A stretch of DNA of 64,000 nt from Blautia sp. (GTDB taxonomy: Bacteria > Bacillota > Clostridia > Lachnospirales > Lachnospiraceae). Made by a program: the position numbers and the translations under genes. The notes beneath the pieces were generated by a model. That model had not been told where the DNA came from, ran no database searches, and was given only the letters and a program-made list of their open reading frames with translations. Shown in pieces: positions 36,370 through 46,313 of the stretch; position 1 is the stretch's first letter; every line of letters starts with the position of its first letter. The DNA is taken from positions 124,001 to 188,000 of the forward strand of contig JAFWGA010000032.1 of assembly GCA_017515325.1 (NCBI GenBank). The letters are read 5' to 3'.

Positions 36370-37509
36370 ATGAAGAGAAGAATGTTGCTAGTGACGATTG
36401 CTATGCTTCTGTGTACGACGCCGGTTCTGGCGGATGTGGTTGACGACATAGAAGAGGGACAGTCAATGACGCATGAGGAGCTGGTGGAAAAAGCCCTGGC
36501 GGAAAGCGGAACCTTTGTGGTATATGGCAATACCAGCCGCATCACCACCGCAGCGGAGGAATTTTGCGCCATTTATGACATTCCGATGGAGTCCAACAAC
36601 CTCAAGGATCAGGAAATCTATACCAAGCTGCGAAACGAAAGCGGCAGCTCTGCCGCCGACATGGTGATGATCCAGGATGGAGCACAGCTGACGGATGCCA
36701 TCGACGAAGGATTGGTGATCAATTTTGTCCCTGCCGCAGTGCGGGATGTCTTAGAGGAAAGCGACCAGGAGCCCGCGCTGGTACATCAGTATATCAACAA
36801 GCTGTTCATTTACAACAACCAGGGGGACGCCCCTCTTGCCATCAGGAACGTGTGGGAACTGACCGCCGCGGATATGAAAGGCAATGTGATCTTTAAAAAC
36901 CCTGAGGGCGAAAAGGTGAATATGAACTTCCTGATCATGTGCACAAAGCCTGAATGGGCAGATGCGCTGGCCGAAGCCTACAAGGACTGGAGCGGATCTG
37001 ACATTGATCTTGGCAGCTATGAGAACGCCGGCTACAAGTGGGTGGCAGAATTCCTGGAAAACGTGACCTTCGGAAAATCGGATACCTCCATCGCGGAAGA
37101 ACTCAGTCAGCCTACCGCTGCCGGCAAAATCGGTCTCTTTGTGCTCAGCAAGCTGCGTTCCTCCTCTGTTTTGGCGGAAAACCTTACGGTTGCCCAGTAC
37201 GACGCGACAGAAGAGGGGTATAGGGTTGAGCCCTTCTCCGGCTTCATGTATCCTATGTATGCCGTGGTGAACACCAAAGCCAGCAGACCTTATACAGCCA
37301 TGCTGTTTGTAGAATATCTGATGACCCGGGAGGGGTTCGATCCCTGGGGAAAAAGCATCGGCGCCTATTCTCCCAATCCCGATTTTGAAGTCAATGAGGG
37401 AGATCTGACCATTGACGTCTGGAAGGAAAACCTGGTGATGGAAGACGCGGAATATATTCTGGACAGCTTCGAAGTGGAGGATTTTATTCTGCAGCATTGT
37501 CAGAATTAA
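36370..37509 (+). CDS. ABC transporter substrate-binding protein, ferric-iron (Fbp/AfuA) type
   Basis: 379 residues. An N-terminal signal peptide (about residues 1-21, MLLCTTPVLA before DVV) has no proper lipobox. The body is a periplasmic-binding-protein fold: GTFVVYGNTS near the start, then LRNESGSSAADMVMIQDG, FVPAAVRDVL, a GNVIFKNPEGEKVN-like segment, and PFSGFMYPMYAVVNTKASRPY near the end. This pattern, with a double-length permease and a PotA-like ATPase next to it, suits the Fe3+/polyamine-like group. Iron ligands cannot be assigned, so the substrate is inferred. ATG 36370 has GGAGG seven bases upstream. Confidence 0.75.
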   Translation: MKRRMLLVTIAMLLCTTPVLADVVDDIEEGQSMTHEELVEKALAESGTFVVYGNTSRITTAAEEFCAIYDIPMESNNLKDQEIYTKLRNESGSSAADMVMIQDGAQLTDAIDEGLVINFVPAAVRDVLEESDQEPALVHQYINKLFIYNNQGDAPLAIRNVWELTAADMKGNVIFKNPEGEKVNMNFLIMCTKPEWADALAEAYKDWSGSDIDLGSYENAGYKWVAEFLENVTFGKSDTSIAEELSQPTAAGKIGLFVLSKLRSSSVLAENLTVAQYDATEEGYRVEPFSGFMYPMYAVVNTKASRPYTAMLFVEYLMTREGFDPWGKSIGAYSPNPDFEVNEGDLTIDVWKENLVMEDAEYILDSFEVEDFILQHCQN

Positions 37510-37587
37510 AGGCAACGACAAATGGAATTCACGTTTGACTGTGATTCAAGTATTTTGTCCTTATAGGGCATAGGAAGGGGAAAGACT

Positions 37588-39396
37588 GTGGGCCATGTCA
37601 TCCATCGAGTCAAAAGCCGCGCACTGACCTGGTTTTCCAAACCGGCCAATATCATACTGTTGGTACTTCTTATTGCGCTGATCGTATTTACGATGTATCC
37701 GCTTTTTTCTCTTCTGACGGAAACCTTTACCATCCATGCAGGCCGTGAGGCACGGGCAGCGAAAGAGGCGGCGGGCGCTTTTTCCCTTTACCATTTCAGG
37801 CGGCTGTTTGCTACCGCGGAGAATGACTACAGCCTGATTCAGTTTTATGAACCTTTTCTTAACACCCTGCTTGTTTCCCTTGCTTCTTCCCTGATCGCGA
37901 TCACCTTCGGCGGCGTGGTGTCATTCATGGTGACCCGCACCAATTTAAAGTATACCAGGTTCATTTCGGCTGTGTTCACCTTTCCCTACATGATGCCTTC
38001 CTGGACACTGGCACTGTTCTGGGAAACATTTTTTAAAAATGTGAATATCGGACTGAAAACCTCCAACGGCATCCTGACCTCTGTATTTGGGATCTATATG
38101 CCGCAATGGTTTGTCTATGGGGCTTTTCCGATTTCACTGGTGCTTGGCCTGCACTATGCCCCCTATGCCTATATCCTCATCGGTTCCATGCTGAAAAATA
38201 TGGACGCCAATCTGGAGGAAGCTGCCACCATGCTCAAAACCGGTCGCTCCCGCATGATTCGGCGCATCACCCTGCCCATTGTGAGACCAGCCATCATGTC
38301 TACCTTCCTGCTGGTTTTTGCCAGCTCCATGAGCGCCTATTCTGTGCCCGTGTTTCTGGGATCACCGGTCAGGTATTATATGCTGTCCACCAAGATGATC
38401 TCCCTTATGGACAGTTATCCTGGCCAGGCCTACATCATAGCAGCGGTGATGATCCTGATGGGCATTTTCATCCTGATACTGAACCAACGCGTGACCAGCA
38501 GCCGGAGGCAGTTCACCACTGTGACAGGGAAAAGCTGGCAGATCCGCATGATAGACCTGGGCAAAGCCAATGCCCCGGCAGCGATCCTGCTGGTGATCCT
38601 GTTGATGATGGTAGCCATTGTCCCCCTGCTGACCTTCGCCATGGAATCCCTCATCATCAAGGCCGGTGACTACTCACTCGGCAATATGACTCTGGATTTC
38701 TGGATCGGCACCAATCTGACCCAACGCCTGGATCAGGGGGATTCCACCGGAATTCTGCTCAATCCCAAGGTATGGAGCGCACTGGGCTACAGCCTGGGTC
38801 TGGCTCTTACCTGTGCCCTGGTTGCGGGCACCTGCGGCATTCTGGTGGGCTACAGTGTGGCGAAACGCAGGAAAAGCAGGCTGGCCTCCCTTGTCAATGC
38901 CCTTTCCTTCTTCCCTTACCTGATTCCCTCCCTGGCTTTCGGGGCGATCTATCTGTCCATGAGTGTGAAAATCCCCTGGCTGCACGGTTTTTTGCTGCTG
39001 GCGCTCACAGGCTCGGTCAAATATCTGCCCTTTGCCTCCCGAACGGGGGTGAATGCCATGCTGCAGCTGTCAGGAGAGATAGAGGAAGCGGCAGTCATCA
39101 CCGGCGTACACTGGTGGAAACGCATGGTGCGGGTCATATTCCCCATCCAGAAGACAGCCTTTCTCTCAGGGTACCTGATTCCGCTGGTATCCTGTATGCG
39201 GGAGCTGTCTCTGTTCGTACTGCTTGTTCCTACCAGCAATACGATTCTGACCACCATGCTGATGCAGTATTCCGAAAAGGGATGGGCGCAGTTTGGCAAT
39301 GCCATCAACCTGCTCATTATTATCGTTGTGCTGCTGATCAACTTCATCGTAGGAAAACTGACAGGCGCATCAATTGAAAAGGGAGTGGGTGGCTGA
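37588..39396 (+). CDS. ABC transporter permease, two fused membrane domains (FbpB type)
   Basis: 602 residues with about 12 hydrophobic spans in two BPD_transp_1 halves. Each half has an EAA-type coupling loop: NLEEAATMLKTGRSRMIRRITLP in the first and GEIEEAAVITGVHWWKRMVRV in the second. A fused double permease is typical of FbpB/AfuB ferric-iron importers. It starts at GTG 37588 with AAGGGG upstream. The ATPase gene follows one base after its stop. Confidence 0.88.
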   Translation: MGHVIHRVKSRALTWFSKPANIILLVLLIALIVFTMYPLFSLLTETFTIHAGREARAAKEAAGAFSLYHFRRLFATAENDYSLIQFYEPFLNTLLVSLASSLIAITFGGVVSFMVTRTNLKYTRFISAVFTFPYMMPSWTLALFWETFFKNVNIGLKTSNGILTSVFGIYMPQWFVYGAFPISLVLGLHYAPYAYILIGSMLKNMDANLEEAATMLKTGRSRMIRRITLPIVRPAIMSTFLLVFASSMSAYSVPVFLGSPVRYYMLSTKMISLMDSYPGQAYIIAAVMILMGIFILILNQRVTSSRRQFTTVTGKSWQIRMIDLGKANAPAAILLVILLMMVAIVPLLTFAMESLIIKAGDYSLGNMTLDFWIGTNLTQRLDQGDSTGILLNPKVWSALGYSLGLALTCALVAGTCGILVGYSVAKRRKSRLASLVNALSFFPYLIPSLAFGAIYLSMSVKIPWLHGFLLLALTGSVKYLPFASRTGVNAMLQLSGEIEEAAVITGVHWWKRMVRVIFPIQKTAFLSGYLIPLVSCMRELSLFVLLVPTSNTILTTMLMQYSEKGWAQFGNAINLLIIIVVLLINFIVGKLTGASIEKGVGG

Positions 39397-39397
39397 T

Positions 39398-40501
39398 ATG
39401 CCAGAGATTTTCCTGAAAAACATATCTAAGAAATTTGGCAGGGTCACGGCGGTGGATCACCTGAACCTACAGATCATGAATAACTCCTTTCTTACCCTGC
39501 TCGGCCCATCCGGCTGTGGGAAAACCACCATACTGCGTATGATTGCCGGCCTGGAAACGCCTACGGAGGGCGTCATCACCATCGGCAATAAGGTCGTGTT
39601 TGACTCTGACCAGGGGATCAATCTGCCCCCCGATAAACGGAATGTGGGCTTCCTTTTTCAGAATTATGCTCTTTGGCCCCACATGACGGTATATCAGAAT
39701 ATCGCCTTCGGCCTGGAAAACCTGAAATGGAGCAGGAAAGAGATCAAAGACAAGGTGAATGCTCTGCTGGCGATGCTGCGCATCGAGCAGCTTCGGAACC
39801 GTTATCCCAGTGAGCTTTCCGGCGGGCAGCAGCAGCGTGTGGCCATCGCCCGTACACTGGCTCCCGGACCGACTGTCCTCTTTCTGGATGAACCGCTGAG
39901 CAACCTGGACGCGAAGCTGCGTATGGAAATGCGCACGGAGCTGAAACGTCTGCACCGGGAGACAGACGCTACCTTTGTGTATGTGACCCATGACCAACAG
40001 GAAGCCATGACGCTTTCCACCATGGTGTGTATCCTGGACAAAGGGCAGCTGCAGCAGTATGCCCCTCCCCTGAGCATGTATAACAGCCCCGCCAATGTCT
40101 TTGTGGCAGGCTTTTTAGGCAACCCTGCCATCAATCTGATAGAAGGCCATCTGTCAGAAAACGGCATGATCAGCTTCGGGGAGGTCAAGGCCAGGTTTGA
40201 AGCCTTCGACGCGGTCACATTAGGAGAACAGGATGTGACCGTGGGGATTCGCCCTGAGTACATCCGCATCGGAAAGGAAGGGGATCTGGAGGCAAGGGTG
40301 TGTTCCACCCTGCCTTCCGGCATGGAGACCACAGTGAAGCTGGCGGTAAGGGGGATGCCACTGACAGCTGTGGTTTTTGGCGACGTGGATTTTCCGGTAG
40401 ACGCCAAGGTGAAGCTCTCTTTCCATAAGACGGTCGTCCTCTTTGATACGGTCAGCCGGAAAAACATAGCCAGAGGCTCACTGACCCTGCTGCATTCATA
40501 G
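39398..40501 (+). CDS. ABC transporter ATP-binding protein, FbpC/PotA type
   Basis: 367 residues. Walker A GPSGCGKTT at about 36-44, Q-loop FLFQNYALWPHMTV, signature LSGGQQQRVAIART, Walker B VLFLDEPLSNLD, switch His in VTHDQQEAM. A C-terminal TOBE-like regulatory domain lies beyond residue 240 (VTVGIRPEYIRIG). ATG 39398 directly follows the permease stop. It completes the importer. Confidence 0.93.
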   Translation: MPEIFLKNISKKFGRVTAVDHLNLQIMNNSFLTLLGPSGCGKTTILRMIAGLETPTEGVITIGNKVVFDSDQGINLPPDKRNVGFLFQNYALWPHMTVYQNIAFGLENLKWSRKEIKDKVNALLAMLRIEQLRNRYPSELSGGQQQRVAIARTLAPGPTVLFLDEPLSNLDAKLRMEMRTELKRLHRETDATFVYVTHDQQEAMTLSTMVCILDKGQLQQYAPPLSMYNSPANVFVAGFLGNPAINLIEGHLSENGMISFGEVKARFEAFDAVTLGEQDVTVGIRPEYIRIGKEGDLEARVCSTLPSGMETTVKLAVRGMPLTAVVFGDVDFPVDAKVKLSFHKTVVLFDTVSRKNIARGSLTLLHS

Positions 40502-40626
40502 ATGATTCTACTGCAAAAGACGGACAGCCAAGGACAGGCCTGTTAAAGGGGTTCTGGTCCCGTAACTGTGAAGGAGCCTGTGACGAAACCGTTACGAGTG
40601 TGGCATCAATGGGAGAGGATTGGCCT

Positions 40627-43485
40627 ATGGGCAAAATGAAATCAAAGTTAAGAAAAAAGGCTATTTTGCTGGTATCCCTTTTCCTGCTTGTGACGAATCT
40701 GGCCTTGGGTGCTGTCCTGACATTACAGGCAAGAGATACCATCAGAAGACAGATCAACGAGCGGCTGCTGGATATCGTTAAAACCGCGGCGGCTATGCTG
40801 GATGGCGATGCACTGCGGAAGCTGAGGCCTGAGGATGTCGATACCGCTGAGTATCAGACTGTCCTGAAAACCCTGACCTACTTCATGGACAATGCCACGC
40901 TGGATTATATCTACTGTGTGCAGGATATGGGAGACGGGAGCTTTGCCTTTGGCATCGATCCGGATCCGGTTGCTCCGGCACAGTTCGGCGCCCCCTTTGT
41001 CTATTCTGATGCGCTTTACGCGGCCAGTAAGGGAACGCCTTCTGTGGACCGGGACGACGATCTGGACCGGTGGGGACGGTTTTACAGCGCCTTTTGTCCC
41101 GTATGGGACAGGGAGGGAGAGGTGGCCGCTATCGTCGCGGCAGATTTCAACGCGGACTGGTATGAAAAACAGATTGACATGGCCCGTCTGACGGTCATTC
41201 TTGCCTGTGTTCTCTTCATGGGGATCGGTATTATGATTACCTTCATCCTGACCGGCCAATACAGCCGGGCTTTGGATGTGGTCAAGAAGAATCTGCGCGT
41301 ACTGGCGGTGGACCTGGATTCCTTAACCAAGGATTCCTCCGGAGAGGCGTGCCGGGTCATTGCCAATGAAATTCAGACGGATGATATCCAGGCTCTGGGA
41401 GAACACATCTCCGAATTGGACCACAATGTGCAGTACTATATTACCCACTCGAGTACGCAGGCCAACAGCATGATCACGGCCATGGCTTCAGACTATCGCT
41501 GTGTCTATTATGTGAATCTGGACGAAGACTCCGGCGTATGCTACCGGGATGATCCGGACGATCAGGATCAGACACCGATGGGCTTATATTTTCCTTATCT
41601 CGAACGCTTTACCTGGTATGCCGAACACTTTGTCACAGAGAAATACCGGGAAGGATTTCTGGATTTTATCGATCCGGACCATGTCCGGGAGAGACTGGAG
41701 GAGAAGCCGATTATCGCCTACCGCTATCTGGCGAAGCGAAAGAGCCGCGAGTATTATGAAATGATCCGTATGGCAGGGGTCCGCCGTGCACAGGAGCGTG
41801 ATGACCATATGGTTCATGCCATCGGGCTTGGCCTGACCGTCATTGACGAGGAAATGCGTGATTCCATGGCGAAAAACGAAACGCTGGCAGAGGCCTTGGC
41901 TCTGGCGGAAGATGCCAGCAAGGCAAAAACGGCCTTTCTTTCCAATATGAGCCATGAGATCCGCACGCCAATGAACGCCATCATTGGCCTGGATACTCTG
42001 GCACTGCATGATGAGACAATTTCAGACCAGACCAGGGATTACCTGGAAAAGATCGGAGGAAGCGCCCGGCATCTGCTGGGTCTGATCAATGATATCCTGG
42101 ATATGAGCCGGATCGAATCCGGCCGTATGGTGCTGCGCAAGGAGGAATTTTCTCTCAGCGCGATCATTGAGCAGATCAATACCCTGGTTATGTCTCAGTG
42201 CAGCGATAAGGGACTGACCTATGAATGCCGCATGCTAAGCCGGGCGGACGACTATTATATCGGGGATGACACCAAGCTTAAGGAAGTGCTCATCAACATC
42301 CTTTCCAATGCGATCAAGTTCACCGAAGCTCCCGGCAGCGTTACGCTGAGCATTGAACGGACCGCTGTCTTTGACGACCAGGCTACTCTGCGGTTTGGGA
42401 TCAAAGATACCGGTGTGGGGATGGACAAGGAGTTTATCCCGAAAATCTTCGAAGCCTTTTCCCAGGAAGACAGCAGTACCAAAAACAAGTTCGGCAGCAC
42501 CGGGCTGGGCATGGCCATCACTAAGAACATTGTGGAGATGATGAATGGCAGTATCAGCGTCGAATCCGAGAAAGGTGTCGGTACGGAGTTCTCTGTGGTG
42601 GTCACCCTGAGAATAGCGGAGCATCAGCAGCCGGACAGCAAGGATGCCCTTGACGTAAGCAGGCTGCGGGTGCTGGTGGTGGACGACGAGGAAATAGCCG
42701 CAGAGCACGCCTGCATGTTGCTCGGTGAAGCCGGCGTCCGCTCAGACAGCTGCAGAAGCGGGGAGGAAGCCCTGAATATGATCGAGCTTGCCTACCTGAA
42801 GCAGGAGCCCTATAACCTGGTTCTGATGGATTGGAAAATGCCGCAGATGGACGGGGTTGAGACGGCAAAACGGATCAGAGAGCATTACGACAGTGAGACT
42901 ACGGTACTGATGCTCACCGCCTATAACTGGGACGAGATCATCGATGAAGCACTGGATGTGGGGATTGATGGTTTTCTGGCAAAGCCTTTGTTTGCTTCCA
43001 ATGTTCTGGCAGAGCTGGAGAGGATAGCCCGCCGCAGCAATACAAGTCTTTTCAGGGAAAAGAAACGTGCTCCCCTGGAAGGTCTTCGGATTCTCCTGGC
43101 AGAGGATGTGGAAATCAACGCGGATATCATGATGGATATTCTTTCGATGGAGGATATGGAGACGGATCATGCGGAGAACGGCAGGATCGCTCTGGAAATG
43201 TTTACCGAAAGCGAAGTCGGGACTTATGCCGCTATCCTGATGGATGTCCGCATGCCGGAAATGGATGGTCTGGAAGCGGCTGCCGCCATCCGGACCCTGG
43301 ACAGGCCGGACGCAAGGAAGATCCCCATCATTGCGCTGACGGCCAACGCCTTCGACGAGGATGTGCAGCGGTCTCTGCAGGTCGGCATGAATGCCCATCT
43401 CAGCAAACCGGTGGAGCCGGACCTGCTCTATCAGACCCTGGGGGAACTGATCTACGATGCACAGAATCAGGATATCCTGAACTGA
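40627..43485 (+). CDS. Hybrid sensor histidine kinase with two receiver domains
   Basis: 952 residues. Membrane helix (about 10-30), extracellular sensor region (about 32-190), second membrane helix (about 192-215), then a cytoplasmic region with an intermediate module. HisKA has H443 (NMSHEIRTPMNAIIG), and the ATPase domain shows DTGVGMDKEFIPKIF and STGLGMAI. Receiver 1 has D735 (VLMDWKMPQMDG) and receiver 2 has D873 (LMDVRMPEMDG). No output DNA-binding domain or separate response regulator is nearby. It lies 125 bases after the iron-type ABC operon and may sense through that binding protein; this is inference. ATG 40627 (GGAGAGG eight bases upstream) is preferred to GTG 40600. Confidence 0.92.
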   Translation: MGKMKSKLRKKAILLVSLFLLVTNLALGAVLTLQARDTIRRQINERLLDIVKTAAAMLDGDALRKLRPEDVDTAEYQTVLKTLTYFMDNATLDYIYCVQDMGDGSFAFGIDPDPVAPAQFGAPFVYSDALYAASKGTPSVDRDDDLDRWGRFYSAFCPVWDREGEVAAIVAADFNADWYEKQIDMARLTVILACVLFMGIGIMITFILTGQYSRALDVVKKNLRVLAVDLDSLTKDSSGEACRVIANEIQTDDIQALGEHISELDHNVQYYITHSSTQANSMITAMASDYRCVYYVNLDEDSGVCYRDDPDDQDQTPMGLYFPYLERFTWYAEHFVTEKYREGFLDFIDPDHVRERLEEKPIIAYRYLAKRKSREYYEMIRMAGVRRAQERDDHMVHAIGLGLTVIDEEMRDSMAKNETLAEALALAEDASKAKTAFLSNMSHEIRTPMNAIIGLDTLALHDETISDQTRDYLEKIGGSARHLLGLINDILDMSRIESGRMVLRKEEFSLSAIIEQINTLVMSQCSDKGLTYECRMLSRADDYYIGDDTKLKEVLINILSNAIKFTEAPGSVTLSIERTAVFDDQATLRFGIKDTGVGMDKEFIPKIFEAFSQEDSSTKNKFGSTGLGMAITKNIVEMMNGSISVESEKGVGTEFSVVVTLRIAEHQQPDSKDALDVSRLRVLVVDDEEIAAEHACMLLGEAGVRSDSCRSGEEALNMIELAYLKQEPYNLVLMDWKMPQMDGVETAKRIREHYDSETTVLMLTAYNWDEIIDEALDVGIDGFLAKPLFASNVLAELERIARRSNTSLFREKKRAPLEGLRILLAEDVEINADIMMDILSMEDMETDHAENGRIALEMFTESEVGTYAAILMDVRMPEMDGLEAAAAIRTLDRPDARKIPIIALTANAFDEDVQRSLQVGMNAHLSKPVEPDLLYQTLGELIYDAQNQDILN

Positions 43486-43534
43486 AAGACATTGCAGGCA
43501 CTCTTTTTCTCTCAATCGGCGCCTTTGCATATAA

Positions 43535-43572
43535 GAAAAGAAGGCAGCAATTCTTGCTGCCTTCTTTTCTTC
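43535..43572. terminator. Bidirectional terminator between the hybrid kinase and the TerB-like gene
   Basis: A perfect 16-bp stem (43535-43550 with 43554-43569), loop TTC, with A-rich and T-rich flanks so that it can act in both directions. Confidence 0.9.
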
Positions 43573-43605
43573 TGACCCGGAGCCGCGCATAGAAAGCTGT
43601 GGGAG

Positions 43606-43651
43606 CGCGAAGCGCGGAACAATCCGTAGGAATCATTTTGCAGTATAATCA
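43606..43651. repeat. Dispersed intergenic repeat, copy 2
   Basis: 46 bases matching 22273-22319 apart from one missing T. It lies between the hybrid kinase terminator and the TerB-like gene's 3' end. A second short shared segment (CCCGGAGCC, then GCATAGA) just upstream at 43576-43593 matches 23644-23661 with one mismatch. Confidence 0.85.
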
Positions 43652-43661
43652 TTAATCACAA

Positions 43662-44057
43662 TCAGAGCCCCAGAAGCTTCTGCAAATCCAGATTTGCCTG
43701 TTTGATCAGGGCACATTGCTCCTGGATTTTGACAGCGTCTTCAACAGGTATATTCAAAGCTGACCGCATCTTTTCCAGAGACTGCTGCTCTGCCGTGTCA
43801 ATCTTCCCGTCAGAAATAAGAAGCATGTAGATCTCATAATAGACGATCTTTTTTACCTCATCGCTCTGCCTGCTGAAATGGGCCAGCAGTTCGTCCGTTG
43901 TGGCTGTATTGGGGATAATGCTGATGTCACATTCCTCTTTGTAATGGGAAAGGAGCCGCTGCTGGACATCAGGGAAATCTTTGTTGGAATAAGCCATTTT
44001 ATACGCCAGTTCAATAAAATCCTCTTTATTGGAGTTAGATAAATGATTTAATAACAT
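43662..44057 (-). CDS. TerB-like small protein
   Basis: 131 residues, helical. The C-terminal half has a TerB-like pattern (VYYEIYMLLISDGKIDTAEQ, an acidic metal-binding-type loop between helices). TerB-family proteins are linked to tellurite resistance and stress membrane complexes, but a lone gene gives little functional information. The start is the ATG at 44057, with AGAGG eight bases upstream; a GTG three codons earlier overlaps that site. Its likely promoter (TTGCTA, 18 bases, TATGAT) lies at 44159-44130 on the minus strand. Confidence 0.65.
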   Translation of the reverse strand: MLLNHLSNSNKEDFIELAYKMAYSNKDFPDVQQRLLSHYKEECDISIIPNTATTDELLAHFSRQSDEVKKIVYYEIYMLLISDGKIDTAEQQSLEKMRSALNIPVEDAVKIQEQCALIKQANLDLQKLLGL

Positions 44058-44367
44058 AGCCCACACCTCTCTCAGAATGCTGTTTATGACTGTCGCCTAT
44101 TGCCTTGCTTCAAACACACCCTGTATTATATCATATCCGCACTTTGTCTGCCATAGCAAAATCAAGATATCCCAATATACAGTGACAATTCTCTTTACAA
44201 TCTTTACAAGGTAATACCTCTCCAGAGGCGGTGCAAATCCTTTAAAGCAAAAGACAAAGAAAATTTACTTTGTCGTTTGCCATAATATGATATGATGTTA
44301 GTAGAAAATTCTTAGGTCAGCAGCTCGCACTTGCAGTGAGCTTATGCTTTAATCGGAGGTGATGAGG
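44058..44367. other. 310-base divergent spacer between the TerB-like and AAA/nuclease genes
   Basis: Holds a plausible leftward promoter (44130-44159) and an AT-rich run of TATGAT-like hexamers near 44281-44296 that probably serves the rightward gene. No ORF or structured RNA is evident. Confidence 0.5.
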
Positions 44368-45969
44368 ATGGGGGTGTATGTGAATCCTGGAAACGCTGGA
44401 TTTAAACAGATCTGCCGGGGCGATTACGTGGATAAAACCGGATTGATCGCTTTGCTGAATAAGAGAATAGGGGTGGCGGAAAGTATGGTTTGCATCAGCA
44501 GGCCCAGGCGTTTTGGAAAATCCTTTGCAGCAAAGATGCTTACGGCCTACTACGATTGTTCCTGTGATTCTCATGAGCTGTTTGACGATAAGGAAATAGC
44601 CAGGGATGGTCAGTATTCGTTATTTCTCAACAATTTTACTGTGATTTGCCTGGACATTACAGGCTTCATCTCTGAAGCAAAGGCAGAAAATCGATCCTTA
44701 AGGGAAGTCCCTGCCATGATCAGAGGGGCGATTGTCAGGGATTTGCGTAATCTGGGATGGGAGCCGGAGAAGGATGAGACACTAAATGACCTGCTCTTGC
44801 GCTATGTGGATCATCCTGGGGGGAAACAGATCATTTTTGTCATTGATGAATGGGACGCTGTGATCAGGGAAGCAAAGGATGATTCCACGGCACAGGATGC
44901 CTATTTAAATCTTCTCAGGGGCTGGTTTAAAAATACGAATTTTACATCCAGGGCCGTCGCGGCCGCATATATGACAGGCATTCTACCGATCAAAAAGGAC
45001 GGGTCACAATCTGCCATCTCGGATTTTGAAGAATTTACAATGATAGATCCCTTTGAGTTTGCGGCTTATGTCGGATTTACAGAAAAGGAAGTCCGCAATA
45101 AATGTCAGGATTATGGTGTTGACTTTCTCAAGATGAAGCAATGGTATGATGGTTACAGCTTTGAGGGGATTGGTTCAGTATACAATCCAAATTCTGTCAT
45201 GAAGGCTGTCCGCTACCAGCGGTTTAAATCATTCTGGACGGAGACATCTGCAGCTGAAGGGCTATTGGACTATATCAGCAAGGATTATCATGGCCTGACA
45301 AAAACGATTGCTGAACTGATAGGCGGAATTGAGGTAAGAGTGGATCCTGTCGGTTTTGCCAATGATCTTACGACCTTTCGAGGGAAGGATGATGTTCTGA
45401 CCCTTATGATTCATCTTGGTTATCTGGCCTACGACTCTGAAAAGAAGACGGTCAGGATACCAAATGAGGAAATCCGGATGGAGTTTCAGAGGGCTGTCCG
45501 CGAGGTGAAGCACGCAAAGACACTGGAACGGGTCGAGGAGAGTGACCGGTTGTTTCTGGATACGATCCAGGGGAATGGGGAGGCAGTCGCGGCAGAGATT
45601 GAGAAAATTCACAGGGAAGAAACCGCTCCCCTTCATTATAATAATGAAGAAAGCCTTCGCAGTGTGATCAAGCTGGCCTATTATACCTACCGGGATCATT
45701 ATATCCAATTTGAGGAACTGCCAGGAGGGGAAGGTTATGCAGATGTGGTCTATCTGCCGCGGCAGGATTCAGAGTGGCCGGCATTGGTGATTGAGTTGAA
45801 ATGGAATAAAAGTGCGGATGGCGCGATCAGCCAGATTCTGGACAAAAAATACCCGGAAGTGTTAAAAAATTATGGAAAAAAGATTCTGCTTGTCGGAATC
45901 AACTATAGTAAAAAAGCTTCGGACGGGGAAAAGAGGCACACCTGTAGAATTGTAGAATTGCAGCATTGA
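44368..45969 (+). CDS. AAA-ATPase-like protein with C-terminal PD-(D/E)XK nuclease domain
   Basis: 533 residues. The N-terminal AAA-like domain has a P-loop variant (SRPRRFGKSFAAKML, about 43-57) and Walker B IIFVIDEWDAVI. A middle helical region follows. The C-terminal PD-(D/E)XK-type core has D in GYADVVYLPR and ExK in LVIELKWNKS. This architecture (AAA-ATPase-like plus DUF1703) is widespread, often multi-copy, in anaerobic gut bacteria and has no settled function. ATG 44368 has GGAGG eight bases upstream. No neighbouring phage or restriction gene explains its role. Confidence 0.85.
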   Translation: MGVYVNPGNAGFKQICRGDYVDKTGLIALLNKRIGVAESMVCISRPRRFGKSFAAKMLTAYYDCSCDSHELFDDKEIARDGQYSLFLNNFTVICLDITGFISEAKAENRSLREVPAMIRGAIVRDLRNLGWEPEKDETLNDLLLRYVDHPGGKQIIFVIDEWDAVIREAKDDSTAQDAYLNLLRGWFKNTNFTSRAVAAAYMTGILPIKKDGSQSAISDFEEFTMIDPFEFAAYVGFTEKEVRNKCQDYGVDFLKMKQWYDGYSFEGIGSVYNPNSVMKAVRYQRFKSFWTETSAAEGLLDYISKDYHGLTKTIAELIGGIEVRVDPVGFANDLTTFRGKDDVLTLMIHLGYLAYDSEKKTVRIPNEEIRMEFQRAVREVKHAKTLERVEESDRLFLDTIQGNGEAVAAEIEKIHREETAPLHYNNEESLRSVIKLAYYTYRDHYIQFEELPGGEGYADVVYLPRQDSEWPALVIELKWNKSADGAISQILDKKYPEVLKNYGKKILLVGINYSKKASDGEKRHTCRIVELQH

Positions 45970-46313
45970 TGAAACGAACCAGCCTGCAGACGTTTGGCTT
46001 GTTACCTTTCATAAAAACAGATGATGCAAAACAATGACAAGGCCGTATGGAAATGACGCAATCAGCAACATTAAGATTTTCGGATTGTTGCTGATAACAA
46101 CAGCACATCTGTTTTTTCCTAATTATATCTTCTCTATTGATTTTTAATAGCGACTATGCTACAATGCCAGCATTGCGGTGAACAAGAATTGATGTTCATA
46201 GCAACAATAAAGGCGAATCGTCTTTTCTGCTGCCATTCAAAAGAAGACTCAATTGTCATCCAGAGACATTGCGTCAGTGTATCAGTCTTTATTCTGAGAG
46301 GAGATATTGTAAG
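45970..46313. other. 344-base spacer before ugd with hairpin and promoter
   Basis: Holds a perfect 10-bp hairpin (46061-46070 with 46086-46095), a T-run near 46112-46117 that may end the upstream gene, and the ugd promoter. About 140 bases of transcribed leader precede the ugd start. Confidence 0.6.
46137..46165 (+). promoter_or_regulatory. ugd promoter
   Basis: TTGATT (46137-46142), a 17-base spacer, TACAAT (46160-46165) with an extended -10 TG. Confidence 0.65.

Noticed and set aside
40502..40626. Possible riboswitch before the hybrid kinase
   Set aside because: No recognisable conserved riboswitch core or terminator-antiterminator pair was seen. Only ordinary spacer with GTTACGAG-type sequence was found.
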